The notes beneath the pieces were generated by a model, which was not told where the DNA came from, made no database searches, and worked only from the letters and a program-made list of their open reading frames with translations. Of a DNA stretch of 64,000 nucleotides, positions 33,709 to 42,383 are shown piece after piece; position 1 is the first letter of the stretch; the number at the start of each line of letters is the position of its first letter. Made by a program: the position numbers and the translations under genes. The DNA is from Rhodocyclaceae bacterium. GTDB lineage: Bacteria; Pseudomonadota; Gammaproteobacteria; Burkholderiales; Rhodocyclaceae. The stretch lies in assembly GCA_016718525.1 (NCBI GenBank), contig JADKDD010000001.1, forward strand, positions 62,001 to 126,000. Reading direction: 5' to 3'.

Positions 33709-35304
33709 CTATTCCATTGCCTCGTACAGCGGCAGCGTCAAGAACTCGGGATAGTTTTCCGAAAGTGACATATCCTCGAAAATCACAGCCGCTTGATCGT
33801 ATGTCGCGCCGTTCTCCCTCTGTGCAGTGACAAACGTTTTGACCTTCGCCAACTCTTCAGCAATCAGATTGCGCACCATATCGGCGGTGACCTTACGGCC
33901 ATCGTCAAGGATGCCTTTGGGTGAGACCACCCATTGCCAGACTTGCGAGCGACTGATCTCGGCAGTTGCCGCGTCTTCCATCAGATTATGAATCGGCACA
34001 CAGCCGTTGCCGGCAAGCCAGGAGCCGAGGTAGTGAATGCCAACATTGATGTTGTTGCGCACGCCGGCTTCGGTGATGGGAGTTTCGGGTTGGAAGTTGA
34101 GCCAATCTTTCGGGCCGAAGTTTTCATCGCGCTGCTTTTCCCATTGATTGGGACGATCCCCCAGGACTTTTTGGAACTCTTCAGCAGCAATTGGCACCAG
34201 CCCTGGATGCGCAACCCAACCGCCGTCGAAACCGTCGTTGGCATCGCGCGTCTTGTCGTGGCGAATTCCCGCCAGTGCCTTCTCATTGGCGACTGGATCA
34301 TTCTTGATCGGAATAAGTGCGCTCATTCCGCCCATGGCCGGAGCGCCTCGCTTGTGACAGGCCTTCACTAGCGCTAGCGCGTACGAGCGCATAAACGGCA
34401 CTTCCATGGTAATGGCACTGCGCTGAGCCAAACAAAAGTCCTTGTTACGCTTGAATTTCTTGATGCACGAAAAGATGTAGTCCCAGCGCCCGGCGTTGAG
34501 TCCCGCGCTGTGCTCACGCAATTCGTAGAGAATTTCTTCAAGCTCGAAGGTCGCCAAAATCGTCTCGATCAGCACAGTTGCTTTGATCGTGCCTTGAGGA
34601 ATGCCGATTTCATTCTGCGCCATCACAAAAATATCGTTCCACAAGCGCGCTTCAAGATGCGATTCCATTTTCGGCAAATAGAAAAAAGGACCCGCGCCGC
34701 GAGCGATCTGCTCCCTGGCATTGTGGAAAAAGACCAACGCGAAATCGAACACACCGCCAGAAACGCGCTGGCCATCGACCAATACATGTTTTTCGTCCAA
34801 GTGCCAGCCGCGGGGGCGGATCTGCAAGGTGGCAATTTTGTCGTTCAGCTTGTACTCTTTACCGGCGGCATTTTTAAAACTCAATTCGCGACGAATTGCC
34901 TTGAACAAATTAATTTGACCTTGAATCTGATTGTCCCAGCGTGGGCTGTTGGAGTCCTCAAAGTCACTCATGTAGCTGTCTGCGCCGGAATTGAACGCGT
35001 TGATGACCATCTTGGCTTCAACCGGCCCGGTGATCTCTGTGCGGCGTCGCTCGAGCGCTTTAGGGAGTGGGGCAATTTTCCAGTTGCCGTCACGAATATG
35101 CTTGGTTTCAGGCAGGAAATCCGGAGTCTCACCGGCATCGATGCGTGCCTGGCGAGCAACGCGAGCCTTGAGTAGCTCTCGGCGTCGAGGCTCAAAGGCA
35201 CGGTGAAGTTTGGCGACCAGCGCCAGCGCTTCCGGAGTGAGAATGGTGGCGAATTCGGGTGAGATTGGGGCATTGATTTGAACGCCGGCGGGCATGTTGC
35301 TCAT
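33709..35304 (-). CDS. aceB: Malate synthase A
   Basis: Condenses glyoxylate and acetyl-CoA to malate, the second step of the glyoxylate shunt. The 531 residues match isoform A, with segments SDFEDSNSPRWDNQIQGQ, IRPRGWHLDEKHV, GRWDYIFSCIKKFK and EDAATAEISRSQVWQW. It diverges from a lysR gene across 115 bp, and isocitrate lyase lies 1 kb further on, so the two shunt genes flank the regulator. Confidence 0.97.
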   Translation of the reverse strand: MSNMPAGVQINAPISPEFATILTPEALALVAKLHRAFEPRRRELLKARVARQARIDAGETPDFLPETKHIRDGNWKIAPLPKALERRRTEITGPVEAKMVINAFNSGADSYMSDFEDSNSPRWDNQIQGQINLFKAIRRELSFKNAAGKEYKLNDKIATLQIRPRGWHLDEKHVLVDGQRVSGGVFDFALVFFHNAREQIARGAGPFFYLPKMESHLEARLWNDIFVMAQNEIGIPQGTIKATVLIETILATFELEEILYELREHSAGLNAGRWDYIFSCIKKFKRNKDFCLAQRSAITMEVPFMRSYALALVKACHKRGAPAMGGMSALIPIKNDPVANEKALAGIRHDKTRDANDGFDGGWVAHPGLVPIAAEEFQKVLGDRPNQWEKQRDENFGPKDWLNFQPETPITEAGVRNNINVGIHYLGSWLAGNGCVPIHNLMEDAATAEISRSQVWQWVVSPKGILDDGRKVTADMVRNLIAEELAKVKTFVTAQRENGATYDQAAVIFEDMSLSENYPEFLTLPLYEAME

Positions 35305-35358
35305 GGTTTGTCTCTCGTAAAGTAAAGGTTACAAATTCGATTCGACTAGTGTATTGCG

Positions 35359-35375
35359 TATCAATTGCGGTGATA
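35359..35375. promoter_or_regulatory. Candidate LysR-type operator
   Basis: TATCA-N7-TGATA inverted repeat in the 115-bp gap between divergent aceB and the lysR gene. LysR regulators often bind interrupted dyads in such divergent spacers. No strong promoter elements were fixed here. Confidence 0.35.
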
Positions 35376-35419
35376 AGCTATCAACGGCGACATTCAGAAG
35401 CGACTAAAAGTATCGAATC

Positions 35420-36328
35420 ATGGATCAATTCAAGCAGATCGAGGCATTCACCAACGCCGCATTGCGGGGTTCGCTCGCCGAAGCGGCACGCTTGAGTCAG
35501 GTCACGCCGGCGGTAATTGGTCGCCGCATCGATGCACTTGAGCAGCGACTTGGCGTCAAGTTGCTGCTACGTAGCACCAGAAAGCTTTCACTGACGCAGG
35601 AGGGGCAAGCATTTTTGGAAGATTGTCAGCGGGTGCTGGCCGATTTGGGTAATGCCGAGGCGTCCGTGTCGTTGGGCAGTATCCGTGCCCGCGGGCATCT
35701 CAAGGTGTCAGCACCAGCCGGATTTGGTCGGCGGCACGTAGCACCACTTGTGGCTGATTATCTGACAGCACACCCTGAGGTCCGCGTGAGTCTGGACTTG
35801 ACCGATCGTATGGTTGACATGATGAATGAAGGCGTTGATTGTGCGGTACGAATCGGTGAAATGATTGACTCCAACTTAATCAGCACCCGCCTTGCTGAAA
35901 TGCGCCGCGTGATTGTCGCTGCGCCCAGCTACTTGGTTGAACACGGCGTGCCATCAGCACCAACTGAGCTTTCCCAGCACAATTGTCTGGTTCTTGGCCA
36001 ACAGCGTGGCTGGTCACTGCTTGTTGGTAGCAACGTGCAGGTGATAAAGGTTACCGGGACACTTGAATGCAACGATGGGGCAGTGCTACATGAGTGGGCA
36101 CTTGCAGGCAAAGGCCTCGCGTGGCGCTCGCTATGGGAGGTGGGCGATGACATTGCCACAGGACGACTGCAAACTGTGTTGGATGACTTTGCCTCGCCAC
36201 CGGTCGGCGTATACGCCGTATTTCCCGACCGCCGCCATCTACCATTACGGGTGAGGCTATTCATCGACTTGCTTAAGGACTGTTACGGCCGGCAGGACTA
36301 CTGGCTCAAGCAAGTGGATACCACCTAA
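35420..36328 (+). CDS. LysR-family transcriptional regulator
   Basis: A 302-residue regulator with an N-terminal winged helix (about 1-60; AFTNAALRGSLAEAARLSQV and IDALEQRLGVKLLLRSTRK) and a C-terminal periplasmic-binding-like effector domain. It is flanked by aceB (divergent) and aceA (convergent), which suggests but does not prove control of the glyoxylate shunt. It carries a repeat copy encoding HGVPSAPTE (about 175-183) in the effector domain, in a segment variable among relatives. Many LysR proteins of this subfamily (CrgA/DsdC-like) regulate unrelated genes. Confidence 0.88.
   Translation: MDQFKQIEAFTNAALRGSLAEAARLSQVTPAVIGRRIDALEQRLGVKLLLRSTRKLSLTQEGQAFLEDCQRVLADLGNAEASVSLGSIRARGHLKVSAPAGFGRRHVAPLVADYLTAHPEVRVSLDLTDRMVDMMNEGVDCAVRIGEMIDSNLISTRLAEMRRVIVAAPSYLVEHGVPSAPTELSQHNCLVLGQQRGWSLLVGSNVQVIKVTGTLECNDGAVLHEWALAGKGLAWRSLWEVGDDIATGRLQTVLDDFASPPVGVYAVFPDRRHLPLRVRLFIDLLKDCYGRQDYWLKQVDTT
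35943..35968 (+). repeat. Dispersed 26-bp repeat, copy 6 (in lysR gene)
   Basis: Reads ACGGCGTG, CCA, then TCAGCACCAACTGAG. It is identical to the lpxH copy at 21320 over 24 bases, but here it is read in the sense direction (GVPSAPTE), whereas lpxH reads the complement (VGADGTP). Confidence 0.88.
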
Positions 36329-36352
36329 GATGTTGCTTTTTTTTGCGACATC
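36329..36352 (+). terminator. Hairpin with T8 loop after lysR gene
   Basis: GATGTTGC and GCGACATC pair (one G-T wobble) around a loop of eight T residues, directly after the lysR stop. The U-run is in the loop rather than after the stem, so it is not a standard terminator on the + strand. Confidence 0.3.
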
Positions 36353-36369
36353 TGCCGAAAAAAAGAAAA

Positions 36370-36399
36370 AACGCCGCGACTCGTACTGAGCGCGGCGTT
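36370..36399 (-). terminator. Rho-independent terminator of aceA
   Basis: 9-bp perfect stem AACGCCGCG/CGCGGCGTT with a 12-base loop. On the - strand it is followed by TTTTCTTTTT. It lies 18 bp beyond the aceA stop. Confidence 0.88.
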
Positions 36400-36417
36400 C
36401 TAGATGCTAAGCGAACT

Positions 36418-37716
36418 TTAGTGGAACTGTTCTTCTTCGGTCGATCCGGTGAGTGCCGTCACCGATGATGCGCCGCCCTGAATCACGGTCGTCACCTCAT
36501 CGAAGTAGCCTGTGCCAACTTCCTGTTGGTGGCTGACAAAAGTGTAGCCGCGATCACGTGCAGCGAACTCAGGCTCTTGTACTTTCTCAACATAGGCTGA
36601 CATACCGCGCGCAACGTAATCTTGTGCGAGGTCATACATGTGATACCACATGTTGTGAATGCCGGCGAGGGTGATGAATTGATACTTGTAGCCCATCGCA
36701 CCGAGTTCGCGCTGGAATTTGGCGATAGTGGCATCGTCGAGGTTCTTCTTCCAGTTGAATGATGGTGAGCAGTTGTACGCCAATAATTTGCCGGGGAATT
36801 TTGACCGAATTGCTTCGGCGAATTTCCGTGCGAACTCCAGATCCGGTGTACCGGTTTCACACCACACCATGTCAGCGTAGGGTGCGTAAGCGAGACCACG
36901 ACTGATGGCCTGATCGAGACCCTTGTAGGTTTTATAGAAACCTTCGGCAGTGCGCTCGCCAGTAATGAATGGCTTGTCGTTTTCATCCACGTCTGACGTC
37001 ACTAGGTCGGCAGCTTCCGCATCGGTACGAGCAAGGATGATAGTGGGAACGCCCATTACGTCGGCGGCCATACGTGCTGCGATCAACTTTTGCACAGCTT
37101 CCTGCGTCGGCACCAAGACTTTGCCACCCATGTGACCACATTTTTTTACTGACGCCAGTTGATCCTCGAAATGAACGCCGGCGGCTCCAGAGCGAATCAT
37201 GGCTTTCATTAGCTCGAATGCGTTCAACACGCCGCCGAACCCTGCTTCGGCATCAGCAACGATGGGTGCGAAATAATCGATGTAGCCCTTGTCGCCGGCA
37301 TCGATACCTTTCGAATGCTGAATCTCGTCGGCACGACGGAAAGAGTTGTTAATCCGTTCGACAACCTTTGGCACAGAGTCCACCGGGTACAGTGATTGAT
37401 CGGGATACATTGCGGCATAGCCGTTGTTATCGGCAGCGACTTGCCAGCCAGAGAGATAAATTGCCTTGATGCCGGCCTTAACCTGTTGCATCGCTTGTCC
37501 ACCGGTCAATGCGCCGAGGCAATTGACATATGGCGTGGTGTTGACAAGATCCCACAATTTTTCCGCGCCACGACGGGCAAGTGTGTTTTCAATTGGAAAT
37601 GAGCCGCGAAGACGAACAACATCTTCGGCGGTATAGCCACGTTTAATTCCTTTCCAACGAGGATTTTCGGCCCAGTCTTTGGCAAGGGCAGCGGCTTGTG
37701 CTTTACGGTCGGTCAT
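36418..37716 (-). CDS. aceA: Isocitrate lyase
   Basis: Splits isocitrate into glyoxylate and succinate, the first step of the glyoxylate shunt, allowing growth on acetate or fatty acids. The catalytic signature KKCGHMGGKVLVPT is intact, as are IILARTDAEAADL and YNCSPSFNWKK. The length of 432 residues matches the E. coli-type enzyme. A near-consensus promoter and a palindromic operator lie upstream, and a strong terminator lies downstream, so it is probably monocistronic. Confidence 0.97.
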   Translation of the reverse strand: MTDRKAQAAALAKDWAENPRWKGIKRGYTAEDVVRLRGSFPIENTLARRGAEKLWDLVNTTPYVNCLGALTGGQAMQQVKAGIKAIYLSGWQVAADNNGYAAMYPDQSLYPVDSVPKVVERINNSFRRADEIQHSKGIDAGDKGYIDYFAPIVADAEAGFGGVLNAFELMKAMIRSGAAGVHFEDQLASVKKCGHMGGKVLVPTQEAVQKLIAARMAADVMGVPTIILARTDAEAADLVTSDVDENDKPFITGERTAEGFYKTYKGLDQAISRGLAYAPYADMVWCETGTPDLEFARKFAEAIRSKFPGKLLAYNCSPSFNWKKNLDDATIAKFQRELGAMGYKYQFITLAGIHNMWYHMYDLAQDYVARGMSAYVEKVQEPEFAARDRGYTFVSHQQEVGTGYFDEVTTVIQGGASSVTALTGSTEEEQFH

Positions 37717-37766
37717 GGAAATTCCTTTGTGTAGTGAGTGGGCGGTTGAGGAGAACCACAGCGCAA

Positions 37767-37795
37767 ATTTTATGGCGAAAGATATTATATGTCAA
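37767..37795 (-). promoter_or_regulatory. aceA sigma-70 promoter
   Basis: On the - strand: -35 TTGACA (37795-37790), 17-bp spacer, -10 TAAAAT (37772-37767). The predicted start near 37760 gives a leader of about 45 bases to the aceA ATG at 37716. This is a near-perfect match, which suggests strong expression unless repressed. Confidence 0.8.
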
Positions 37796-37797
37796 CA

Positions 37798-37811
37798 GTC
37801 TTATATAAGAC
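37798..37811. promoter_or_regulatory. Palindromic operator next to the aceA -35 box
   Basis: A perfect 14-bp palindrome, GTCTTATATAAGAC, ends two bases upstream of the aceA -35 hexamer. Related half-sites flank it: TGTC at 37790 overlaps the -35, and GTTGTCTTATCT lies at 37824. The spacing suits a dimeric regulator, either activator or repressor. The regulator is unknown; the shape is reminiscent of GntR-type operators. Confidence 0.65.
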
Positions 37812-37878
37812 ATATTACTTTCAGTTGTCTTATCTATCCTGTTGATTTATTGGGATTCACGAAAATTTCAGTGAATAT

Positions 37879-38364
37879 TTAGGTCCCGTGTATGGGCGAT
37901 TTGCTAACAATAACGCCGTCTTCGTCGGCATAAATCCATTCCCCAGGGACAAAATCGACATTTCCGAAGGTGACGGTGATATCGGCTTCCCCCAGGTTTC
38001 TTTTCAGTGTCTTCATCGGATGCGTGTCGATAGCAAAGACGCCGATGTCCATCAGGCCAATTGCGCGTGAATCTCGAATGCAGCCATTGACAATGATTCC
38101 AGCCCAGCCGTTTTTTAGCCCCAGACTAGCCAGTTGATCGCCGACAAGTGCGCGCCGGACGCTGCCGCCACCATCAATTACCAGCACACGCCCATTGCCT
38201 TGTGATTCAAGTGCTTTGCGGACAAACGAGTTGTCGTCATCGACCCGCAAGGTAGCGATCTGCCCGTGAAATGCAGGTTTGCCGCCGAAACTGGTAAACA
38301 TTGGCTCGACAACTCGGATCGAGTCTTCGTTCGCATCGCAAAGGTCGGTGGTCAGATATGTCAT
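37879..38364 (-). CDS. rraA: RraA family protein (RNase E inhibitor / HMG aldolase fold)
   Basis: 161 residues starting MTYLTTDLCDANEDSIRVVE; the frame is longer, but this ATG has AGGAGG upstream. The RraA core GGSVRRALVGDQLASL and NGCIRDSRAIG is intact. Family members either inhibit RNase E or are 4-hydroxy-4-methyl-2-oxoglutarate/oxaloacetate aldolases, and many betaproteobacterial copies are annotated as the latter. The sequence alone does not decide. Confidence 0.9.
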   Translation of the reverse strand: MTYLTTDLCDANEDSIRVVEPMFTSFGGKPAFHGQIATLRVDDDNSFVRKALESQGNGRVLVIDGGGSVRRALVGDQLASLGLKNGWAGIIVNGCIRDSRAIGLMDIGVFAIDTHPMKTLKRNLGEADITVTFGNVDFVPGEWIYADEDGVIVSKSPIHGT

Positions 38365-38384
38365 GTTGCCCTCCTGAAATAAAA

Positions 38385-38408
38385 AACGCGCCGCAAAAAC
38401 GGCGCGTT
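38385..38408 (-). terminator. Rho-independent terminator of clpS-clpA
   Basis: 9-bp stem AACGCGCCG/CGGCGCGTT with a 6-base loop; on the - strand it is followed by TTTTATTTC. It lies 29 bp after the clpA stop and just upstream of rraA. Confidence 0.87.
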
Positions 38409-38436
38409 GAAAGTTGGTGCTCTGAAATTTCAATTA

Positions 38437-40713
38437 CTAACGCGCTACCTCGGTTGGTGAAGGCATATCAGTTTGCGCCGATGGAAAGGTGAGGCGAACT
38501 TTTTCATTTTCATCCAGGTCGATAGTCACTCTTCCGCCATGAACCAGTTGTCCGAACAGCAGTTCATCGGCCAGCGCAGCACGTATGGTGTCTTGAATCA
38601 GGCGTGCCATCGGACGCGCGCCCATCAGGGGATCAAAGCCCTTCTCGCCCAGCCATGCGCGCAGAGCATCAGTAAAGATTGCTTCCACCTTCTTGTCATG
38701 GAGTTGCCCTTCAAGTTGCATAAGGAACTTGTCGACCACCCTCAGGATGATGCTGGCATCCAGCGCCTTGAAGGAAATGATTGCGTCCAGGCGATTTCTG
38801 AACTCCGGCGTAAACATCCGTTTGATATCAGCCATCTCATCATTCTGGCCTTTGTTCGAAGTGAAACCCATGCTGGATTTCTGCAAAGCTTCAGCACCCG
38901 CATTGGTGGTCATGACGATAATCACGTTGCGGAAATCTGCCTTGCGCCCGTTGTTGTCGGTCAGGGTGCCGTGGTCCATCACTTGCAGCAGTATGTTAAA
39001 TACATCAGGATGGGCCTTCTCGATTTCATCGAGCAGCAAAACACAGTGCGGCTTTTTGGTGATCGCCTCAGTGAGTAAGCCACCCTGATCGAACCCAACA
39101 TAGCCAGGGGGCGCTCCAATCAAACGGCTAACGGCATGGCGCTCCATGTACTCGGACATGTCAAAGCGAACCAATTCGATCCCCATCGAGTAGGCCAACT
39201 GGCGGGCAACTTCTGTCTTGCCGACCCCGGTAGGGCCGGAAAACAGGAAGTTACCGATCGGCTTCTGCGGTTGTCCAAGCCCCGAACGCGACATCTTGAT
39301 CGCCTTGCTCAAGGCCTCAATCGCCGCATCTTGCCCGAACACAAGGTTTTTAAGGTCTCGATCCAGATTCTTCAGTGCGGAGCGATCATCGGCGGAGACG
39401 TGTTGTGGCGGTATTCGCGCAATCTTGGCAATGACTTCTTCAATTTCCTGTTTCCCAATAGTCTTCTTTTGCTTTGACTTGGGCAGGATTCTTTGTGCGG
39501 CCCCGGCTTCATCGATTACGTCAATCGCCTTGTCAGGTAAATGGCGGTCATTGATATATTTTGCCGAAAGCTCGGCTGCTACAGTGATCGCCGCGGTCGA
39601 ATACTTCACTCCATGGTGTTCCTCGAAGCGGCTCTTGAGACCACGCAGGATCGACACCGTTTCTTCGACACTAGGTTCGTTGATATCAACTTTCTGGAAT
39701 CGACGCGATAGGGCGTGATCCTTCTCAAACACTCCTCGATATTCCGTGTAAGTCGTGGCACCAATACACTTGAGGTCGCCAGATGCCAACGCAGGTTTCA
39801 GCAGATTTGAGGCGTCAAGGGTGCCACCCGATGCAGCGCCCGCGCCGATAAGCGTGTGTATCTCGTCAATAAACAATATTGCATTGGGATCGCCAAGGAG
39901 TTGCTTGAGAACACCCTTGAGTCGTTGCTCGAAATCGCCGCGATACTTGGTGCCAGCCAGCAATGAACCCATATCCAATGAGTAGACAGTGGCTTGCGCA
40001 AGGATCTCGGGTACGCGTCCTTCTACAATACGGTGCGCCAGACCCTCAGCAATGGCGGTCTTGCCCACCCCTGCTTCACCAACCAACAACGGATTATTTT
40101 TCCTACGTCGGCACAGCGTTTGGATCACCCGTTCAAGTTCCTTTTCACGTCCGATCAACGGGTCAATTTTCCCGGTTAATGCATGTTGATTGAGGTTGAG
40201 CGTGAATGATTCCAAAGCACTATTTTTCTCTTGCGCCTCGGCCTCGGTTTCAGTCGCATCTTCCTTTCCGGTGGCATGCGGAGTCTTGGTGATGCCATGT
40301 GATATGAAGTTCACCACATCAAGACGGGATACATTTTGGCGCTGTAGAAAAAACACCGCATGAGAGTCCTTTTCGCCAAAAATCGCGACCAGCACATTTG
40401 CCCCTGTCACCTCCTTCTTGCCGGATGACTGGACATGAAGGATGGCGCGTTGAATTACGCGCTGAAATCCCAAGGTCGGCTGAGTATCAATCTCATCTTG
40501 ACCCCCGATGGTAGGTGTGTGTTCACTGATAAAGGTGATCAGCTCTTTGCGCAAAGCCTCTGAGTCTGCCGCACATGCGCGCAGAACCTCGGCAGCACTC
40601 GGATTGTCAAGCAGCGCAAGTAGCAAGTGCTCTACAGTGATGAATTCATGGCGTTTCTGCCTCGCTTCGACAAAAGCCATGTGCAGGCTGACCTCTAGTT
40701 CCTGGGCAATCAT
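38437..40713 (-). CDS. clpA: ATP-dependent Clp protease ATPase subunit ClpA
   Basis: A 758-residue AAA+ unfoldase that feeds ClpP. It has an N-domain with two ClpN repeats (about 1-145), a first AAA module (Walker A GEAGVGKTA, Walker B LFIDEIH), and a second AAA module (GPTGVGKTEVARQL, LLLDEIEK). The ClpP-binding IGL-type loop lies in the second module. It overlaps the clpS stop by one base (ATGA), so adaptor and ATPase are translationally coupled. No clpP is present in the window. Confidence 0.97.
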   Translation of the reverse strand: MIAQELEVSLHMAFVEARQKRHEFITVEHLLLALLDNPSAAEVLRACAADSEALRKELITFISEHTPTIGGQDEIDTQPTLGFQRVIQRAILHVQSSGKKEVTGANVLVAIFGEKDSHAVFFLQRQNVSRLDVVNFISHGITKTPHATGKEDATETEAEAQEKNSALESFTLNLNQHALTGKIDPLIGREKELERVIQTLCRRRKNNPLLVGEAGVGKTAIAEGLAHRIVEGRVPEILAQATVYSLDMGSLLAGTKYRGDFEQRLKGVLKQLLGDPNAILFIDEIHTLIGAGAASGGTLDASNLLKPALASGDLKCIGATTYTEYRGVFEKDHALSRRFQKVDINEPSVEETVSILRGLKSRFEEHHGVKYSTAAITVAAELSAKYINDRHLPDKAIDVIDEAGAAQRILPKSKQKKTIGKQEIEEVIAKIARIPPQHVSADDRSALKNLDRDLKNLVFGQDAAIEALSKAIKMSRSGLGQPQKPIGNFLFSGPTGVGKTEVARQLAYSMGIELVRFDMSEYMERHAVSRLIGAPPGYVGFDQGGLLTEAITKKPHCVLLLDEIEKAHPDVFNILLQVMDHGTLTDNNGRKADFRNVIIVMTTNAGAEALQKSSMGFTSNKGQNDEMADIKRMFTPEFRNRLDAIISFKALDASIILRVVDKFLMQLEGQLHDKKVEAIFTDALRAWLGEKGFDPLMGARPMARLIQDTIRAALADELLFGQLVHGGRVTIDLDENEKVRLTFPSAQTDMPSPTEVAR

Positions 40714-41033
40714 CAGTTCTCCTCCATTACGCAGGCCAGCGGATGCTGGTGCCGGCGGGAAAATGCTTCTACCTGTTCAACCTTTGTGGCAGCCACATCG
40801 CGGGGATATAGTCCGCAAACCCCTTTTCCATCTCTGTGCACGTTCAACATCACCATGGTCGCTTGCTCTCGCGAGAGTCCAAAAAACTTCTCCAGTACGA
40901 CAACGACAAAGTCCATTGGAGTGAAATCATCGTTTAACAGCAACACCTTAAACATAGGTGGTGGCTTGACTCGACTCTTCTCCGGAAGCAGGACAGCACC
41001 GCCATCACGTTCGATTTGCTTGCGCGTGACCAT
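40713..41033 (-). CDS. clpS: ClpS adaptor, N-end rule
   Basis: A 106-residue adaptor that delivers N-degron substrates to ClpA. The frame extends to 41216, but the ATG at 41033 (MVTRKQIERDGG) is chosen because the family core (PPMFKVLLLNDDFTPMDFVV) follows directly. The N-degron pocket residues in NDDFTPM and VMLNVHRDGKGVCG are visible. A disordered N-terminal extension is normal. Confidence 0.95.
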   Translation of the reverse strand: MVTRKQIERDGGAVLLPEKSRVKPPPMFKVLLLNDDFTPMDFVVVVLEKFFGLSREQATMVMLNVHRDGKGVCGLYPRDVAATKVEQVEAFSRRHQHPLACVMEEN

Positions 41034-41069
41034 GAATTGATTGTAATGCGATATGGAGGCGATAGTGGA

Positions 41070-41098
41070 GGTATACAAGTGCCGAATAGCGACAACAA
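41070..41098 (-). promoter_or_regulatory. Candidate clpS-clpA promoter
   Basis: On the - strand: TTGTTG (41098-41093), 17-bp spacer, TATACC (41075-41070). The predicted start is about 30 bases upstream of the clpS ATG. A moderate match. Confidence 0.4.
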
Positions 41099-41167
41099 CG
41101 CGCCTCTTATTGATTCGGACGGTCACGCCACGTCGTTTGTAAAAAAAGCGAAAAAACAAGAAAAAAG

Positions 41168-41196
41168 TTGACGACCACCAAAAATTAGCGTAAAAG
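41168..41196 (+). promoter_or_regulatory. Candidate cspA promoter
   Basis: TTGACG, 17-bp spacer, TAAAAG. It would give a leader of roughly 215 bases to the cspA ATG, in keeping with the long leaders of cold-shock mRNAs. Confidence 0.45.
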
Positions 41197-41199
41197 GCG

Positions 41200-41418
41200 A
41201 GGCGTGTTTGGCTCAAGATCTGTCCCAGTGTTCCTAACGAATCGTTTTTTTTCGCCGAGGTTTCCGGTCTCCCCGCTGTCCTTCAGTTTTCTGAATCGCC
41301 GCTCGGTTTCCTTCACTGCTTCGAAATTGTTAGACAAACATCACCCCGGTGATCATGTTTGCACACGCCGTGTGCGCTGATTTCCGGTTTATTCGTTTTT
41401 GATTAAGGAAGAGTTTTC
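41200..41418 (+). promoter_or_regulatory. Long structured 5' leader of cspA
   Basis: The 385-bp gap between clpS and cspA holds no gene. Its cspA-proximal end contains two perfect short hairpins in tandem, ATCACC-CC-GGTGAT (41340-41353) and GCACAC-GCC-GTGTGC (41361-41375), then AAGGAAGAG before the ATG. Cold-shock mRNAs commonly have long leaders that refold at low temperature. Leader function here is inferred from position and structure. Confidence 0.55.
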
Positions 41419-41622
41419 ATGGCAACAGGTACAGTTAAGTGGTTCAACGACGCTAAGGGTTTCGGCTTCATCACTCCAGATGATGGTAGCGAGGATCTTT
41501 TCGCGCATTTTTCCGCAATTAATATGGCGGGATTCAAATCTCTGAAAGAAGGCGACAAAGTAACTTTTGACGTCGTTCAGGGTCCGAAAGGAAAGCAAGC
41601 GTCGAACATTCAGAAACCCTGA
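41419..41622 (+). CDS. cspA: Cold-shock protein
   Basis: A 67-residue OB-fold RNA chaperone. RNP1 reads KGFGFITP and RNP2 reads DLFAHFSAI. It begins MATGTVKWFNDAKGF. AAGGAAGAG lies upstream and a strong terminator follows. The cspA-clpS divergent arrangement is common in betaproteobacteria. Several paralogues usually exist per genome, so the exact Csp letter is uncertain. Confidence 0.95.
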   Translation: MATGTVKWFNDAKGFGFITPDDGSEDLFAHFSAINMAGFKSLKEGDKVTFDVVQGPKGKQASNIQKP

Positions 41623-41679
41623 TTGCCGCTCTTCGCTGATGATTAGGTGCTGATTGAAGTAGGATCGCACCAAAGAATT

Positions 41680-41711
41680 AAAAACCGCTCAAGTTAACTT
41701 GAGCGGTTTTT
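41680..41711 (+). terminator. Rho-independent terminator of cspA
   Basis: Perfect palindromic stem around AAAACCGCTCAAGTT/AACTTGAGCGGTTTT, followed by a run of T residues. It lies 58 bp after the cspA stop. Confidence 0.93.
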
Positions 41712-41825
41712 TTTCGAGTTCCGGACAATCGGCCGACCATAATGTTTTGTACGCTAACTTGTTCAGAATCATAGGCAGTGCTGGGAAACGATGCTTCAAA
41801 ACTTTGATACTGGCGATTTTCGCTA

Positions 41826-42383
41826 ATGGCGCGCTTAATTTTGCTCAACAAGCCTTACAACGTATTGGCTCAATTCAGTGCGGAAGCAGGTCGTGCCACT
41901 CTGAAGGATTACGTACCTGTGCCGGATGTCTACCCCGCCGGACGGTTGGATGCCGACTCAGAAGGACTTGTCCTCCTGACGGACGATGGGGTGTTGCAGG
42001 CCAGAATCAGCCACCCGAAGCACAAGTTGCCAAAACGCTACTGGGTTCAAGTGGAGGGAAGTCCGCAGGCGTCAGCCTTGGATAGCTTGTCCCGTGGTTT
42101 GGATCTCGGTGACTTCGTAACAGCACCATGTCAATGCAGAATTATTCAAGAGCCAATCGATCTCTGGGCGCGTAGTCCACCTATCCGCGTTCGCTTGGCA
42201 ATTCCGACAACTTGGCTCGAGATAACCTTGAATGAAGGAAAAAATCGACAAATTCGACGAATGTCAGCGAAAATCGGTCACCCGTGTTTGCGGCTGATTC
42301 GTTATTCGATCGGAAATTGGCGACTCGATGGTTTGTTGCCTGGACAGTGGCGGAATGAGGAGATACATGCATATCCAAAATAG
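41826..42383 (+). CDS. rluE: 23S rRNA pseudouridine synthase, RluE type
   Basis: A 185-residue RsuA-family synthase without an S4 domain. The catalytic aspartate lies in AGRLDADSEGLVLLT. Other motifs are LLNKPYNVLAQFS and LNEGKNRQIRRMSAKIGHP. RluE modifies U2457 of 23S rRNA in E. coli. It overlaps the start of the DUF192 gene by 17 bases. Confidence 0.92.
   Translation: MARLILLNKPYNVLAQFSAEAGRATLKDYVPVPDVYPAGRLDADSEGLVLLTDDGVLQARISHPKHKLPKRYWVQVEGSPQASALDSLSRGLDLGDFVTAPCQCRIIQEPIDLWARSPPIRVRLAIPTTWLEITLNEGKNRQIRRMSAKIGHPCLRLIRYSIGNWRLDGLLPGQWRNEEIHAYPK

Noticed and set aside
38411..38425. AGTTGGTGCTCTG beside the clpA terminator
   Set aside because: Only nine bases of the repeat core match, and the accompanying hairpin half is on the wrong side and in the wrong order.
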